A DNA stretch of 25,455 bases from positions 1 to 25,455 of IMG/VR virus record IMGVR_UViG_3300025674_000352. One strand, given 5' to 3'. This DNA comes from a virus. Under the pieces are notes generated by a model. The model ran no database searches, had not been told where the DNA came from, and saw only the letters and a list, made by a program, of their open reading frames with translations. The position numbers were made by a program, and so were the translations under genes. Below are positions 15,713-22,350 of the stretch, piece by piece. Positions within the stretch are counted from its first letter, which is position 1, and each line of letters opens with the position of its first letter.

Positions 15713-17700
15713 TGCCAAATTATCAAGGTGTATGGTCGCTCTCGACGCAGTTTCAGAACAGAGATGGATGGCCTTTGCCGCCTTTGGCTGGTGGAGGAGC
15801 AGTCGGTGTATTCTTCGGCGGGAACGAGGCAAGCGGAAATACAGATCGCATACAATATATAGAGATTGCGTCAACAGGTAATTCAGAAGACTTTGGAAAT
15901 TTAGTGACAAATAATTACGGGGGCTTTGCTTGTGGCTCAACTGTCAGAGGCTTAAATGCGGGAGGCTACAACAATGGTGTTGAAGTGAATATGATACAAT
16001 TTGTCACCATTCACACAAAAGGAGATGCTTCCGATTTTGGAGATTTAACAGCAGAAAAAAATCTTGCAAACGGTTGTGGGTCAAGCACCAGAGGAATTTT
16101 TGCAGCGGGGGCTAATTCTAGTGGGGCTTTAAATGTTATAGAATATGTAACATTTGCATCAGCGGGTGATGCTATAGATTTTGGCGATTTGACAGTTTCA
16201 CAATCAAACAGGGCTGCGTGTTCATCTCCAACGAGAGGTATTGTTGGCGGTGGCTATTATAGTGCCATTATCAATGTCATTGATTATTTTACCATAGCAA
16301 GCGCAGGAAACGCCTTAGACTTTGGTGATTTAACAGCGTCAAAGGGTATTTTTGCTGCATGTTCCTCTGAAACTAGGGGTCTTTTTGGCGGCGGTGATGA
16401 TGGCAGCGTTCAAACGAATGTGATTGAGTATATAACCATTGCGTCCACAGGAAACGGCACAGATTTTGGCGATTTAAGCACAAATTATATAAAGAATATG
16501 GCTTCATGTTCATCATCCGTTAGAGGAGTTTGGGCGGGAGGTCAGCAAGGAAATACTAGGATAGATAATATCCAATATGTAACAATAGCCTCGCTAGGCA
16601 ACACTTCTGACTTTGGAGATTTGTTAGCTGCAAATAGAATTTTCCAAGGCACATCTTCAGACCACGGAGGACTTCAGTAATGCCTAAACGCTATCTAGGA
16701 AACATTATTACCGATACTCCGACAGAGCCAACAGAGAACTACGAGGACGCGGCAGCAAGCGGCGTGTGGTCACTTGCGGAAGCCAATGCATACACAGCGG
16801 CGGGGCTGTGGCCTACGGCGGGGAATGCTGCGCCAAGGGCTTTGTTTATTGGAGGTCAGAACAGCGGTGGTAGCACAAATATTATAGATTACATTCAAAT
16901 AGCATCTACTGGTAATGCCACGGACTTTGGTGACTTAGATGATACAAGGGAAAACTTCCGTGGTGCATTTGGATCATCTACAAGAGGTGTTATTGGCGGC
17001 GGGGCAACTGCTCCCGATGATTATATTCAGTATGTAACTATAGCAACGGCTGGCAACACTACAACCTTTGGCGATCTTTTAACAGGAACAACGCAGGGCG
17101 CAGGGGCTTCATCCGAAACACGAGGGTTATTTGGCGGTGGTAATAATTCTAATGTAATTGAATATGTAACTATAGCCTCAATAGGAAATTCCGTAGACTT
17201 TGGTGACTTAACACAGACAAGGCGAACTTTAGCGGCATGTGCAAGCACCACAAGGGCTGTTTTTGCTGGAGGCTCCGAATCAGACCCGCCCTTTACCCAA
17301 TATAATATCATTGATTATGTAACTATTGCCACGACAGGTAACGCTACAGATTTTGGCGATATGACGTTAGCAAGAAGCGGTTTAGATGGTTGTTCTTCAT
17401 CAACTAGAGGCGTGTTTTCAGGGGGGTATGATGGCTCAAGCGCGGTCAATACGATTGACTATATAACGATTGCGTCAACGGGCAACGCTACTGACTTTGG
17501 CGATTTATTAGCCGCAATTTCTCGTAGCGCGGGAGCCTCAAGCCATGTAAGAGGTGTATTCGGCGGTGGTAATTACAGTCCATTCTTAAACACAATTCAA
17601 TACATAACGATTGCATCTATTGGAAATGCAACTGATTTTGGCGACTTAACTGCGGCTCGTGCTGAACTTGCAGCACTATCTAACGCACACGGCGGCTTGG
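14860..17700 (+). repeat. Eighteen blade-like protein repeats in three tandem genes
   Basis: Three genes carry six units each of about 46-48 residues, with consensus T-R-G-x-F-G-G-G, then I-(D/E/Q)-Y-(I/V)-T-I-A-S-T-G-N-A-T-D-F-G-D-L. Much of the consensus (for example GGTAATGC-ACTGACTTTGG-GA) is conserved at DNA level, so the block is a substrate for homologous exchange within and between genes. Confidence 0.85.
15712..16680 (+). CDS. Six-repeat (propeller-like) tail adhesin, paralogue 2
   Basis: This 322-aa protein lacks FN3. A short leader (MPNYQGVWSLSTQFQNRDGW) is followed by the first inner strand GAVGVFFGG and six units with cores such as IQYIEIASTGNSEDFGNL and IEYITIASTGNGTDFGDL. It ends in DHGGLQ, matching NAHGG of the other two copies. 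The leader motif GVWSL-x(n)-WP recurs in the third paralogue and is probably an attachment element. TAATG junctions on both sides indicate translational coupling in a three-gene tandem array. Identity among units and paralogues suggests duplication and exchange of blades. The adhesin role is inference. Confidence 0.78.
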   Translation: MPNYQGVWSLSTQFQNRDGWPLPPLAGGGAVGVFFGGNEASGNTDRIQYIEIASTGNSEDFGNLVTNNYGGFACGSTVRGLNAGGYNNGVEVNMIQFVTIHTKGDASDFGDLTAEKNLANGCGSSTRGIFAAGANSSGALNVIEYVTFASAGDAIDFGDLTVSQSNRAACSSPTRGIVGGGYYSAIINVIDYFTIASAGNALDFGDLTASKGIFAACSSETRGLFGGGDDGSVQTNVIEYITIASTGNGTDFGDLSTNYIKNMASCSSSVRGVWAGGQQGNTRIDNIQYVTIASLGNTSDFGDLLAANRIFQGTSSDHGGLQ

Positions 17701-17708
17701 CAGCATAG
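16680..17708 (+). CDS. Six-repeat (propeller-like) tail adhesin, paralogue 3
   Basis: This 342-aa protein has a leader of about 55 residues (MPKRYLGNIITDTPTEPTEN, then ASGVWSLAEANAYTAAGLWP). The six units follow (IDYIQIASTGNATDFGDL first, IQYITIASIGNATDFGDL last) and the closing LSNAHGGLAA. Repeat register, Gly-rich turns and the conserved TR(G/A)VF(G/A)GG strand are the same as in the two upstream copies. The gene starts at a TAATG overlap with paralogue 2. As the last of the array it has the most regular repeats, so it may be the most recently homogenised. It could act as a receptor-binding or glycan-binding virion protein. No enzyme signature was seen. Confidence 0.78.
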   Translation: MPKRYLGNIITDTPTEPTENYEDAAASGVWSLAEANAYTAAGLWPTAGNAAPRALFIGGQNSGGSTNIIDYIQIASTGNATDFGDLDDTRENFRGAFGSSTRGVIGGGATAPDDYIQYVTIATAGNTTTFGDLLTGTTQGAGASSETRGLFGGGNNSNVIEYVTIASIGNSVDFGDLTQTRRTLAACASTTRAVFAGGSESDPPFTQYNIIDYVTIATTGNATDFGDMTLARSGLDGCSSSTRGVFSGGYDGSSAVNTIDYITIASTGNATDFGDLLAAISRSAGASSHVRGVFGGGNYSPFLNTIQYITIASIGNATDFGDLTAARAELAALSNAHGGLAA

Positions 17709-17713
17709 GGAGA

Positions 17714-18571
17714 ATGACATTGCCAAAAGATACAACAAAAGAAACACATCTAGTCACGCAAGACATAGACATTCAGCTTCCAGCGGCGAAGCCTGAATAT
17801 AAATCTATGCTGGCAAACATTGCAGAAAAAGCCCCTGCAATACGCCAAGCGTCTAGCAACTTCTACAAGTCGCACTCGCAGATGATGAGCGTTACACTGG
17901 ACGTTACTGCAATCACGCCTATTCGCTCTATCAAGCACACACTTGCGGAGATTGAGAAAACCAAAGCGGCCCTGCAAGAGGGCTACTTCCGCATGAAAAA
18001 GAACGAGGTCAAACTCAAGAAGCTAGAACGCAAGCTGTCAAAAGAAACAGATGACCTTGAACGCGAAATGCTAGAAATCAAGATTAACGAGATGGAAGCG
18101 CAAGCCGCGTCATCCCGTGGCTACGTTGAAGGTGCGGTTCGTAAGCTAAACTTCTTTAGCAATCAGTATGAAAACCTGATGAAGAAGATCGGCAAGGACG
18201 AACTGACCGAAGAAGATTACGAGCGCGAGGAAGTAAAGTATCACATTATGACTTGCATGAAGCAGGCTCTAAACGCAGCGCGTAGTCGTGGCGGCAACAT
18301 CGACGAAGGCAACCTGATCTATGTGTTTGATCTAGGCATCAACGCCGCACAGGCGCAAGCGGAAGTCTATTCATACCTTCAATGGGAAAACGAGCTAATC
18401 AAGCAAGGCAAGGCACCAGAGCATCACCACACGGTGGCTTGGTTAGAGGCTTGCGCAGAGAAGTGGGCGCATTGTCCAAGTGCCTTTGCAGAAAGCCGTG
18501 GTTTTGCTATATTAGACGAAACATCATTAACGAACACCCCACAGCTAGAGGACAATTCAGATGGCTCATAA
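17714..18571 (+). CDS. Coiled-coil protein of unknown function
   Basis: A 285-aa protein. The N-terminus is short and polar. Residues about 75-165 form a long charged coiled coil (IEKTKAALQEGYFRMKKNEV, KLERKLSKETDDLEREMLEI). The C-terminal third is helical with DEGNLIYVFDLGINAAQAQA and an EHHHTVAWLEACAEKW segment carrying three His and nearby Cys. No family was recognised. The gene follows the adhesin array and overlaps the next gene by 11 nt. ATG 17714 has GGGAG only one base upstream, which is too close, while the in-frame TTG at 17720 has ideal spacing of seven, so the true start may be TTG. A virion-assembly or tail-associated role is only a guess from position. Confidence 0.75.
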   Translation: MTLPKDTTKETHLVTQDIDIQLPAAKPEYKSMLANIAEKAPAIRQASSNFYKSHSQMMSVTLDVTAITPIRSIKHTLAEIEKTKAALQEGYFRMKKNEVKLKKLERKLSKETDDLEREMLEIKINEMEAQAASSRGYVEGAVRKLNFFSNQYENLMKKIGKDELTEEDYEREEVKYHIMTCMKQALNAARSRGGNIDEGNLIYVFDLGINAAQAQAEVYSYLQWENELIKQGKAPEHHHTVAWLEACAEKWAHCPSAFAESRGFAILDETSLTNTPQLEDNSDGS

Positions 18572-18908
18572 AGTTGTAAAATACAGGCTAGAAGCTGACG
18601 GGACTATTCCCGCGTGGCTAAAGTTTGGTGTCCCACAATCAACAGGTGGGATGTATGCGGTTGCAGACCCCAACACTGCATCACCGCAAGATTGGATTAT
18701 GATTGGCATTTCAGCGGATGGCGCAGATACATCTGACGCTATTGAGGAAATCGCATCAAAGGCCGACTTGCAAACTTATCTATCGACACAAGCGACAGCG
18801 AATAGCTGGACAGACCCAGACCCAAATGATCCTGATGCCACTGTTGCTTTTGACGCGGCGGCACATGCTCAACGTGTTTGGGATGATCTGGACGCATTGA
18901 ACGCATAG
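18561..18908 (+). CDS. Small protein of unknown function downstream of adhesins
   Basis: A 115-aa acidic protein, beginning MAHKVVKYRLEADGTIPAWL, with a central beta region (MYAVADPNTASPQDWIMIGI) and an Asp/Pro-rich stretch (TDPDPNDPDATVAFDAAAHA) before a final helix. No family was recognised. GAGG at 18548-18551 supports the start, which overlaps the previous gene. Phages often keep fibre-assembly helpers right after fibre genes, and size and position would suit such a helper, but no sequence evidence supports it. Confidence 0.7.
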   Translation: MAHKVVKYRLEADGTIPAWLKFGVPQSTGGMYAVADPNTASPQDWIMIGISADGADTSDAIEEIASKADLQTYLSTQATANSWTDPDPNDPDATVAFDAAAHAQRVWDDLDALNA

Positions 18909-18916
18909 GTTAAGAC

Positions 18917-19108
18917 ATGGACAAACGTACTGTTGCATCCGCGCATGAGCGCATTGACACTATAGAAAAGCAGATCGTTGCTATGAAAACTGAAATGGAT
19001 ATTCAGTTCAAAGATTTGTTCAACCGTGTGAAAAGACTAGAAGCTATTATGATCGGCTCATCGGCAGCTATTATTGCTATGTTGTTGCGCCTTACTCTAA
19101 TGGGATAG
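18917..19108 (+). CDS. Small coiled-coil plus transmembrane protein, holin-accessory-like
   Basis: This 63-aa protein has an N-terminal heptad-like helix (ASAHERIDTIEKQIVAMKTE, FKDLFNRVKRLEAIM) followed by a single hydrophobic segment at about residues 44-62 (MIGSSAAIIAMLLRLTLMG). The layout resembles XhlA-type haemolysin or holin-associated proteins, which have a cytoplasmic coiled coil and one C-terminal membrane helix. It begins the group of small membrane proteins that leads into the lysis genes. Its own Shine-Dalgarno sequence is weak. A lysis-accessory role is likely but not proven. Confidence 0.68.
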   Translation: MDKRTVASAHERIDTIEKQIVAMKTEMDIQFKDLFNRVKRLEAIMIGSSAAIIAMLLRLTLMG

Positions 19109-19112
19109 ACCA

Positions 19113-19601
19113 ATGCCTGACCCCATTACCATAGGTGCTGCATTATCTGCCGCAAATATGGCATTCAATGGGTTGAAGTCCATGATCTCAACTGGGCGTG
19201 AGATACAAGATTGTGCGGGGCAGCTTTCCAAGTGGGCTTCTGCAATGTCTGACATTACCTACCTAGAGAGCAAGGCAAAAGAAAAACCATCTTTGTGGCA
19301 GACCATGCGTGGGTCTGTAGAGGCTGAGGCCTTGGAAGCTTTCACTGCAAAGAAACAAGCAGATCACTTACGCTCTGAGTTGAAATCGTATATTTCAGCC
19401 TATTGGGGGCCATCCCATTGGGAGGAGCTTGTCAGGCTAGAGGGCCAGATACGCAAGGAACGCAAGGAACAACTGTACCGAAAGCAAGAAGCAATAGATG
19501 CTATTATGAGTTGGATCATTGGCAGCGTTATCGCTGTTGTTGGCGCTGGGATATTGGGCGGGATTATCTTTTTAATCGGAGCAGCGCGGGGTCGCTGGTG
19601 A
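19113..19601 (+). CDS. Membrane-anchored helical protein of unknown function
   Basis: This 162-aa protein begins with a weakly hydrophobic Ala-rich segment (PITIGAALSAANMAFNGLKS), has a long charged helical middle including EELVRLEGQIRKERKEQLYR, and ends in a strong membrane helix at about residues 133-158 (IIGSVIAVVGAGILGGIIFL) with several small-residue GxxxG-like contacts. The final residues are basic (ARGRW), placing the C-terminus on the cytoplasmic side by the positive-inside rule. Its location among small membrane proteins just before the holin genes suggests an envelope or lysis role. No family was recognised. The next gene starts at a TGATG overlap. Confidence 0.72.
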   Translation: MPDPITIGAALSAANMAFNGLKSMISTGREIQDCAGQLSKWASAMSDITYLESKAKEKPSLWQTMRGSVEAEALEAFTAKKQADHLRSELKSYISAYWGPSHWEELVRLEGQIRKERKEQLYRKQEAIDAIMSWIIGSVIAVVGAGILGGIIFLIGAARGRW

Positions 19602-19777
19602 TGATATACGTTTTAGTTTTCATACAATATATTCCATCAGCCGAGTTAAAGTATTACCAGATAGGGCCAACCCATGCGACCTATGAGGAATGCGAACAAG
19701 AGCGCAGAAAGGCAAGAGAGGGTTTGGTAGTTCACAACAGCCAAACGGTGGTCTGTCTTGAAGTTAGTGGAAATTAA
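19601..19777 (+). CDS. Small two-cysteine protein with hydrophobic N-terminus
   Basis: A 58-aa protein whose ATG overlaps the previous stop (TGATG at 19599-19603). The first 13 residues (MIYVLVFIQYIPS) are hydrophobic, followed by a short strand, a helix beginning at Cys31 (CEQERRKAREGL) and a last strand with Cys52 (VVCLEVSG). The two cysteines, 21 residues apart, could form a disulfide if the protein is exported. A protein with the same plan is encoded at 22351-22554 on the other strand. A longer in-frame reading from 19403 would overlap the previous gene heavily and is rejected. Confidence 0.65.
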   Translation: MIYVLVFIQYIPSAELKYYQIGPTHATYEECEQERRKAREGLVVHNSQTVVCLEVSGN

Positions 19778-19871
19778 GGATGGCGTGTGGGCAGTATACA
19801 AAAACGGAAAAGTTGTTATAATCACCACGCACAAACGCATAGCCGAAAGGTTGTACAATGAACAAGGATAA
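19758..19871 (+). CDS. Very short non-ATG ORF (candidate)
   Basis: A 37-residue ORF fills the gap between the two-cysteine protein and the EF-hand protein. From TTG 19758 it reads as KLVEIKDGVWAVYKNGKVVI followed by a helical end with RIAERLYNEQG. The beta-hairpin-then-helix pattern and balanced composition look like a real small protein. An alternative start is GTG 19767. It overlaps its neighbours by 20 and 14 nt. No strong ribosome site is visible, so it would rely on coupling. The function is unknown. Confidence 0.42.
   Translation: MKLVEIKDGVWAVYKNGKVVIITTHKRIAERLYNEQG
19814..19822 (+). promoter_or_regulatory. Extended -10 promoter candidate before lysis genes
   Basis: TGTTATAAT is a perfect TGn-TATAAT extended -10 element. 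No matching -35 is seen 17 bases upstream, but extended -10 promoters do not need one. Initiation near 19829 would give a leader of about 30 nt to ATG 19858, which has GAAAGG in front. It could drive the holin and endolysin genes separately from the long late transcript. Confidence 0.4.
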
Positions 19872-20163
19872 CTACGATCTAAATCAGAACGGCACGATAG
19901 ACCCTGATGAGCGTGAGATCATGCTCGAAGATCGTCGCCGTAAGATGGAGGATGAAGATCACAAGCGGGACGCGCAACTTAAAATGACCTGGTTCGCGTT
20001 ATCTGGAATGCTTGGTTATCCTTTCCTTATTCTCATTGCATCATACCTGGGATTGTCCCAGGCTGCGGATCTCCTGGCAGACATCGCAGCTGTATATGTT
20101 GTCGCGGTGTCTGGCGTGACAGCTGCATACTTCGGCTTCTCTAGCATGGGAGCTAAGAAATGA
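19858..20163 (+). CDS. EF-hand membrane protein, holin-like
   Basis: This 101-aa protein has an N-terminal canonical EF-hand loop at residues 7-18 (DLNQNGTIDPDE: ligands D7, N9, N11, D15 and E18, with G12 and I14 at the conserved places). A charged helix follows (REIMLEDRRRKMEDEDHKRD), then two membrane helices at about 44-66 and 72-95, and a C-terminal AKK. It immediately precedes the 3-TM holin and the endolysin, so it is probably a holin or holin partner. The loop may bind calcium, but only one hand is present and this is not proven. The stop overlaps the next start (ATGA at 20160). Confidence 0.75.
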   Translation: MNKDNYDLNQNGTIDPDEREIMLEDRRRKMEDEDHKRDAQLKMTWFALSGMLGYPFLILIASYLGLSQAADLLADIAAVYVVAVSGVTAAYFGFSSMGAKK

Positions 20164-20516
20164 TTGGTCAGATATTATCGAGCGTGGGTGGCCTGGCTAC
20201 CGCGTATCTCGAAAGCAAGACAGCGGTGAAGTTGACCGAGGCTGAAATTAAAAAGAAACAGCTGACAGGTGAAATTGATTGGGATCTTGAAGCAATACGC
20301 GCTACGCAAAATTCATGGCGCGACGAGTGGATTACGCTACTGTTTTCTATACCCATGATCCTGGCATTCTGTGGGGATTGGGGTCGTAAGATAGTAGACG
20401 ATGGCTTTGCTGCACTCGCCAACATGCCCGATTGGTATCAAGTGAGTTTGGGAGCCGTGGTAGCAAGTTCGCTAGGAATAAGGGCTGTGTCTAAATTCTT
20501 TGGAGGAAAGAAATGA
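20160..20516 (+). CDS. 3-TM holin (GTA-release type)
   Basis: This 118-aa protein resembles the 'holin of 3TMs, for gene-transfer release' family described from alphaproteobacteria. It has an N-terminal hydrophobic stretch (MIGQILSSVGGLATAYL), a central charged helix (LTEAEIKKKQLTGEIDWDLE) leading to the family-like RATQNSWRDEWITLLFSIPM, a membrane helix with ILAFCGDW, and a last helix (SLGAVVASSLGIRAVSKFF) before a basic tail. Holins open the inner membrane so that the endolysin can reach the wall. It overlaps both neighbours with ATGA junctions (2820-style coupling), placing it in a compact lysis cassette. Confidence 0.85.
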   Translation: MIGQILSSVGGLATAYLESKTAVKLTEAEIKKKQLTGEIDWDLEAIRATQNSWRDEWITLLFSIPMILAFCGDWGRKIVDDGFAALANMPDWYQVSLGAVVASSLGIRAVSKFFGGKK

Positions 20517-20980
20517 GTGAGTTCAAACTAAGCAAGACAAGCCTGGGGCGCCTGGAAGGTGTAGACGAGGAGCTGGTTGCAATCGTCAAGCGCGCAATAA
20601 CAATTACGCCTATCGATTTTGGGATCCCCTGGATGGGTGGGCTGCGCACAATCGAGGATCAGCGTGAGCTGGTCAAAAAGAAAGTATCGTTCACAATGAA
20701 ATCCAAGCACATCGAGGGCAATGCTTTTGATGTTGTTGCGTATGTTGGCGCGCGTCCGAGCTGGGAGCTTGCATTGTATGATGATCTTGCCGACACAATA
20801 ATTAAATCGGCAAAAGAGATTGGAGTTGAACAGCTGAAATGGGGCGGCGCCTGGCACATCGATAACATCCTGGAATGGAAGGGTACGGCGCTAGAAGCTT
20901 ATGACGACATGGTGAAAGTACGCACTGCCCAGGGCCGCAGAGTTTTCACTGACATGCCACATTTCCAAAAAGGAGTTTGA
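20513..20980 (+). CDS. Endolysin, M15/VanY-type peptidoglycan peptidase
   Basis: This 155-aa protein carries the zinc-site pattern of M15 L-Ala-D-Glu or D-Ala carboxypeptidase-like endolysins. SKHIEGNAFDVVAYVG at residues 64-79 supplies His66 and Asp73 (S-x-H-x-x-G-x-A-x-D). LKWGGAW at 108-114 is the usual core, and DMPHFQ near the C-terminus supplies His150. RTIEDQRELVKKKVSFT matches the entry segment of the fold. It would cut peptide stems of the host wall. No signal peptide is visible, so it should need the holin. It follows the holin with an ATGA overlap and ends 3 nt before the next start. Confidence 0.92.
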   Translation: MSEFKLSKTSLGRLEGVDEELVAIVKRAITITPIDFGIPWMGGLRTIEDQRELVKKKVSFTMKSKHIEGNAFDVVAYVGARPSWELALYDDLADTIIKSAKEIGVEQLKWGGAWHIDNILEWKGTALEAYDDMVKVRTAQGRRVFTDMPHFQKGV

Positions 20981-20983
20981 TTG

Positions 20984-21157
20984 ATGGCTAAGAAACCTGG
21001 ATTGTACGCAAATATTCACGCTAAACGTAAACGGATCGCAGCTGGATCTGGCGAGAAGATGAGAAAGCCTGGTGAAGCTGGGGCGCCGAGCGCCAAGGAC
21101 TTTGCCGACAGCGCAAAGACTGCGAAGAAACCTAAGCGCAAATCGATGATGGGTTAA
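20984..21157 (+). CDS. Short basic phage protein ending in KRKSMMG
   Basis: A 57-aa, strongly basic protein (MAKKPGLYANIHAKRKRIAA, then GSGEKMRKPGEAGAP) of a type I associate with many marine phages. AGGAG at 20971-20975 gives a good ribosome site eight bases upstream. It ends K-R-K-S-M-M-G, a tail echoed by the two other short basic genes nearby. The function is unknown. Nucleic-acid or virion association is plausible from charge. Confidence 0.75.
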   Translation: MAKKPGLYANIHAKRKRIAAGSGEKMRKPGEAGAPSAKDFADSAKTAKKPKRKSMMG

Positions 21158-21159
21158 TC

Positions 21160-21471
21160 ATGGCAAGGTCGGCAGCATGGCAGCGCAAAGAAGGTAAGAA
21201 CCCAAGCGGTGGTCTAAATGAAAAGGGACGTAAATCTTACGAGCGCGAGAACCCTGGATCTAATCTGAAGGCGCCAGTGAAGAAGGGCAACAACCCACGC
21301 CGTGCATCTTTCTTGGCGCGCATGGGAAACATGAAGGGGCCAGAGCGTGATGAGAAAGGTAGACCGACCAGGTTACTTAAATCATTGCAAGCCTGGGGCG
21401 CTTCATCGAAAGCTGATGCAAAGAAAAAAGCGAAACGGATCTCAATGATGAACAAGAAGAAGACAGCCTGA
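21160..21471 (+). CDS. Basic phage protein of a widespread unknown family
   Basis: This 103-aa protein reads AAWQRKEGKNPSGGLNEKGR, then SYERENPGSNLKAPV, and later RRASFLARMGNMKGPERDEK. This is a highly recognisable small family in marine and enteric phages that carries a domain of unknown function (I believe DUF6321, from memory). It has many Arg, Lys, Gly and Pro residues and short conserved blocks, suggesting extended binding to nucleic acid or another protein. It ends KRISMMNKKKTA, sharing the S-M-M motif with its small basic neighbours. Two bases separate it from the previous stop, and ATGA overlaps the next start. No strong ribosome site precedes it. Confidence 0.75.
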   Translation: MARSAAWQRKEGKNPSGGLNEKGRKSYERENPGSNLKAPVKKGNNPRRASFLARMGNMKGPERDEKGRPTRLLKSLQAWGASSKADAKKKAKRISMMNKKKTA

Positions 21472-22190
21472 TGGGATACTTTCACGAAGATGTAGACAGT
21501 CCACATGCGCTGTTAGAGATTGCATCAGAGCGCATGCCAGAGGTTGTGCCTGTTAATATCTTTGGGTTTAGTCGAACTGTTGGCACAGCTTTTCAAACCA
21601 TTTGGAATGATGGGGGGCAGTACGTTCACCCTAGTGCAGCCGTTCAAATGAGCTGCGTGTCAACTAGCGCATCCGACACAATGACAATCGTTATCTCTGG
21701 TCTTGATGCAAACTATGAAACCATTGCAGAGATTGTGCAGATAAATGGAACAACTCCAGTTACAACCACAAACTCTTTCTATCGGATTAATAGCGCGACA
21801 ATTCTATCTGGATCAAATGTTGGCGACATCACAGTTAGCGAAGGTGGCACGGTATACGCAAACATTGAAGCGACTTTGGGAACAACGCAAGCTTGCATCT
21901 ACACTGTTCCAGCCAATCATTCTTTATACATCTTTCGCATATCCCTCACGTCTGGAACGGTAAACTCTAACAAGTATATCACTTATAGAAACCGAATAGA
22001 TAGCAGCACTGGTCGCGTTCTGCGTGTGGCAGAGGCGACATTTCAGCTAAACATGCAGACGTTTGATCGCCAGATACCATTCCGTATTGCGCCGAAATCT
22101 GACTTTCAGTTTGAGGCAAAGTCATCTTCTGGTACAAATGAGCTGTCGATATTTGTTGAAGCATTATTAATGAAGGACAAATATGCCTAA
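21471..22190 (+). CDS. Virion structural protein, beta-rich
   Basis: This 239-aa protein is rich in beta strands. Its segments ISGLDANYETIAEIVQINGT and VTTTNSFYRINSATILSG belong to a pattern I know from virion proteins of marine myo- and podoviruses. The C-terminal half (QACIYTVPANHSLYIFRISL and on, ending ELSIFVEALLMKD) looks like a jelly-roll or immunoglobulin-like domain. A decoration or tail-adhesin part is likely. It is oddly placed after the lysis genes rather than with the tail block. Its codon use and absence of CCWGG sites resemble the adhesin cassette more than its direct neighbours, so it may have moved with it. The start overlaps the previous stop. Confidence 0.75.
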   Translation: MGYFHEDVDSPHALLEIASERMPEVVPVNIFGFSRTVGTAFQTIWNDGGQYVHPSAAVQMSCVSTSASDTMTIVISGLDANYETIAEIVQINGTTPVTTTNSFYRINSATILSGSNVGDITVSEGGTVYANIEATLGTTQACIYTVPANHSLYIFRISLTSGTVNSNKYITYRNRIDSSTGRVLRVAEATFQLNMQTFDRQIPFRIAPKSDFQFEAKSSSGTNELSIFVEALLMKDKYA

Positions 22191-22350
22191 AGAAATGCAT
22201 CGAGCCTTAGAGGCCAGGGCAAGAAAGATGGGTTTAACAGGTGAGCGTAAGGATGCTTACGTTTACGGAACAATGAGGAAAGCAGAAATGCCTGGTAAAA
22301 AAACAAAGCCTAAAAAGAAATCCATGATGGACAAAGGCTACGGAAAGTAA
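22183..22350 (+). CDS. Short basic phage protein ending in KKKSMMDKGYGK
   Basis: A 55-aa basic protein (MPKEMHRALEARARKMGLTG, then ERKDAYVYGTMRKAEMPG). AAGGA at 22173-22177 is five bases before ATG, and the gene overlaps the previous stop by eight bases. The helical start and the phrase 'RKDAYVYGTM' are common in small phage proteins of unknown role. It is the last rightward gene. Its TAA (22348-22350) directly touches the stop of the leftward operon. Confidence 0.75.
   Translation: MPKEMHRALEARARKMGLTGERKDAYVYGTMRKAEMPGKKTKPKKKSMMDKGYGK

Noticed and set aside
14860-17700. Diversity-generating retroelement target in the adhesin repeats
   Set aside because: No reverse transcriptase or template repeat is seen in the window, and the repeats look like ordinary structural blades.
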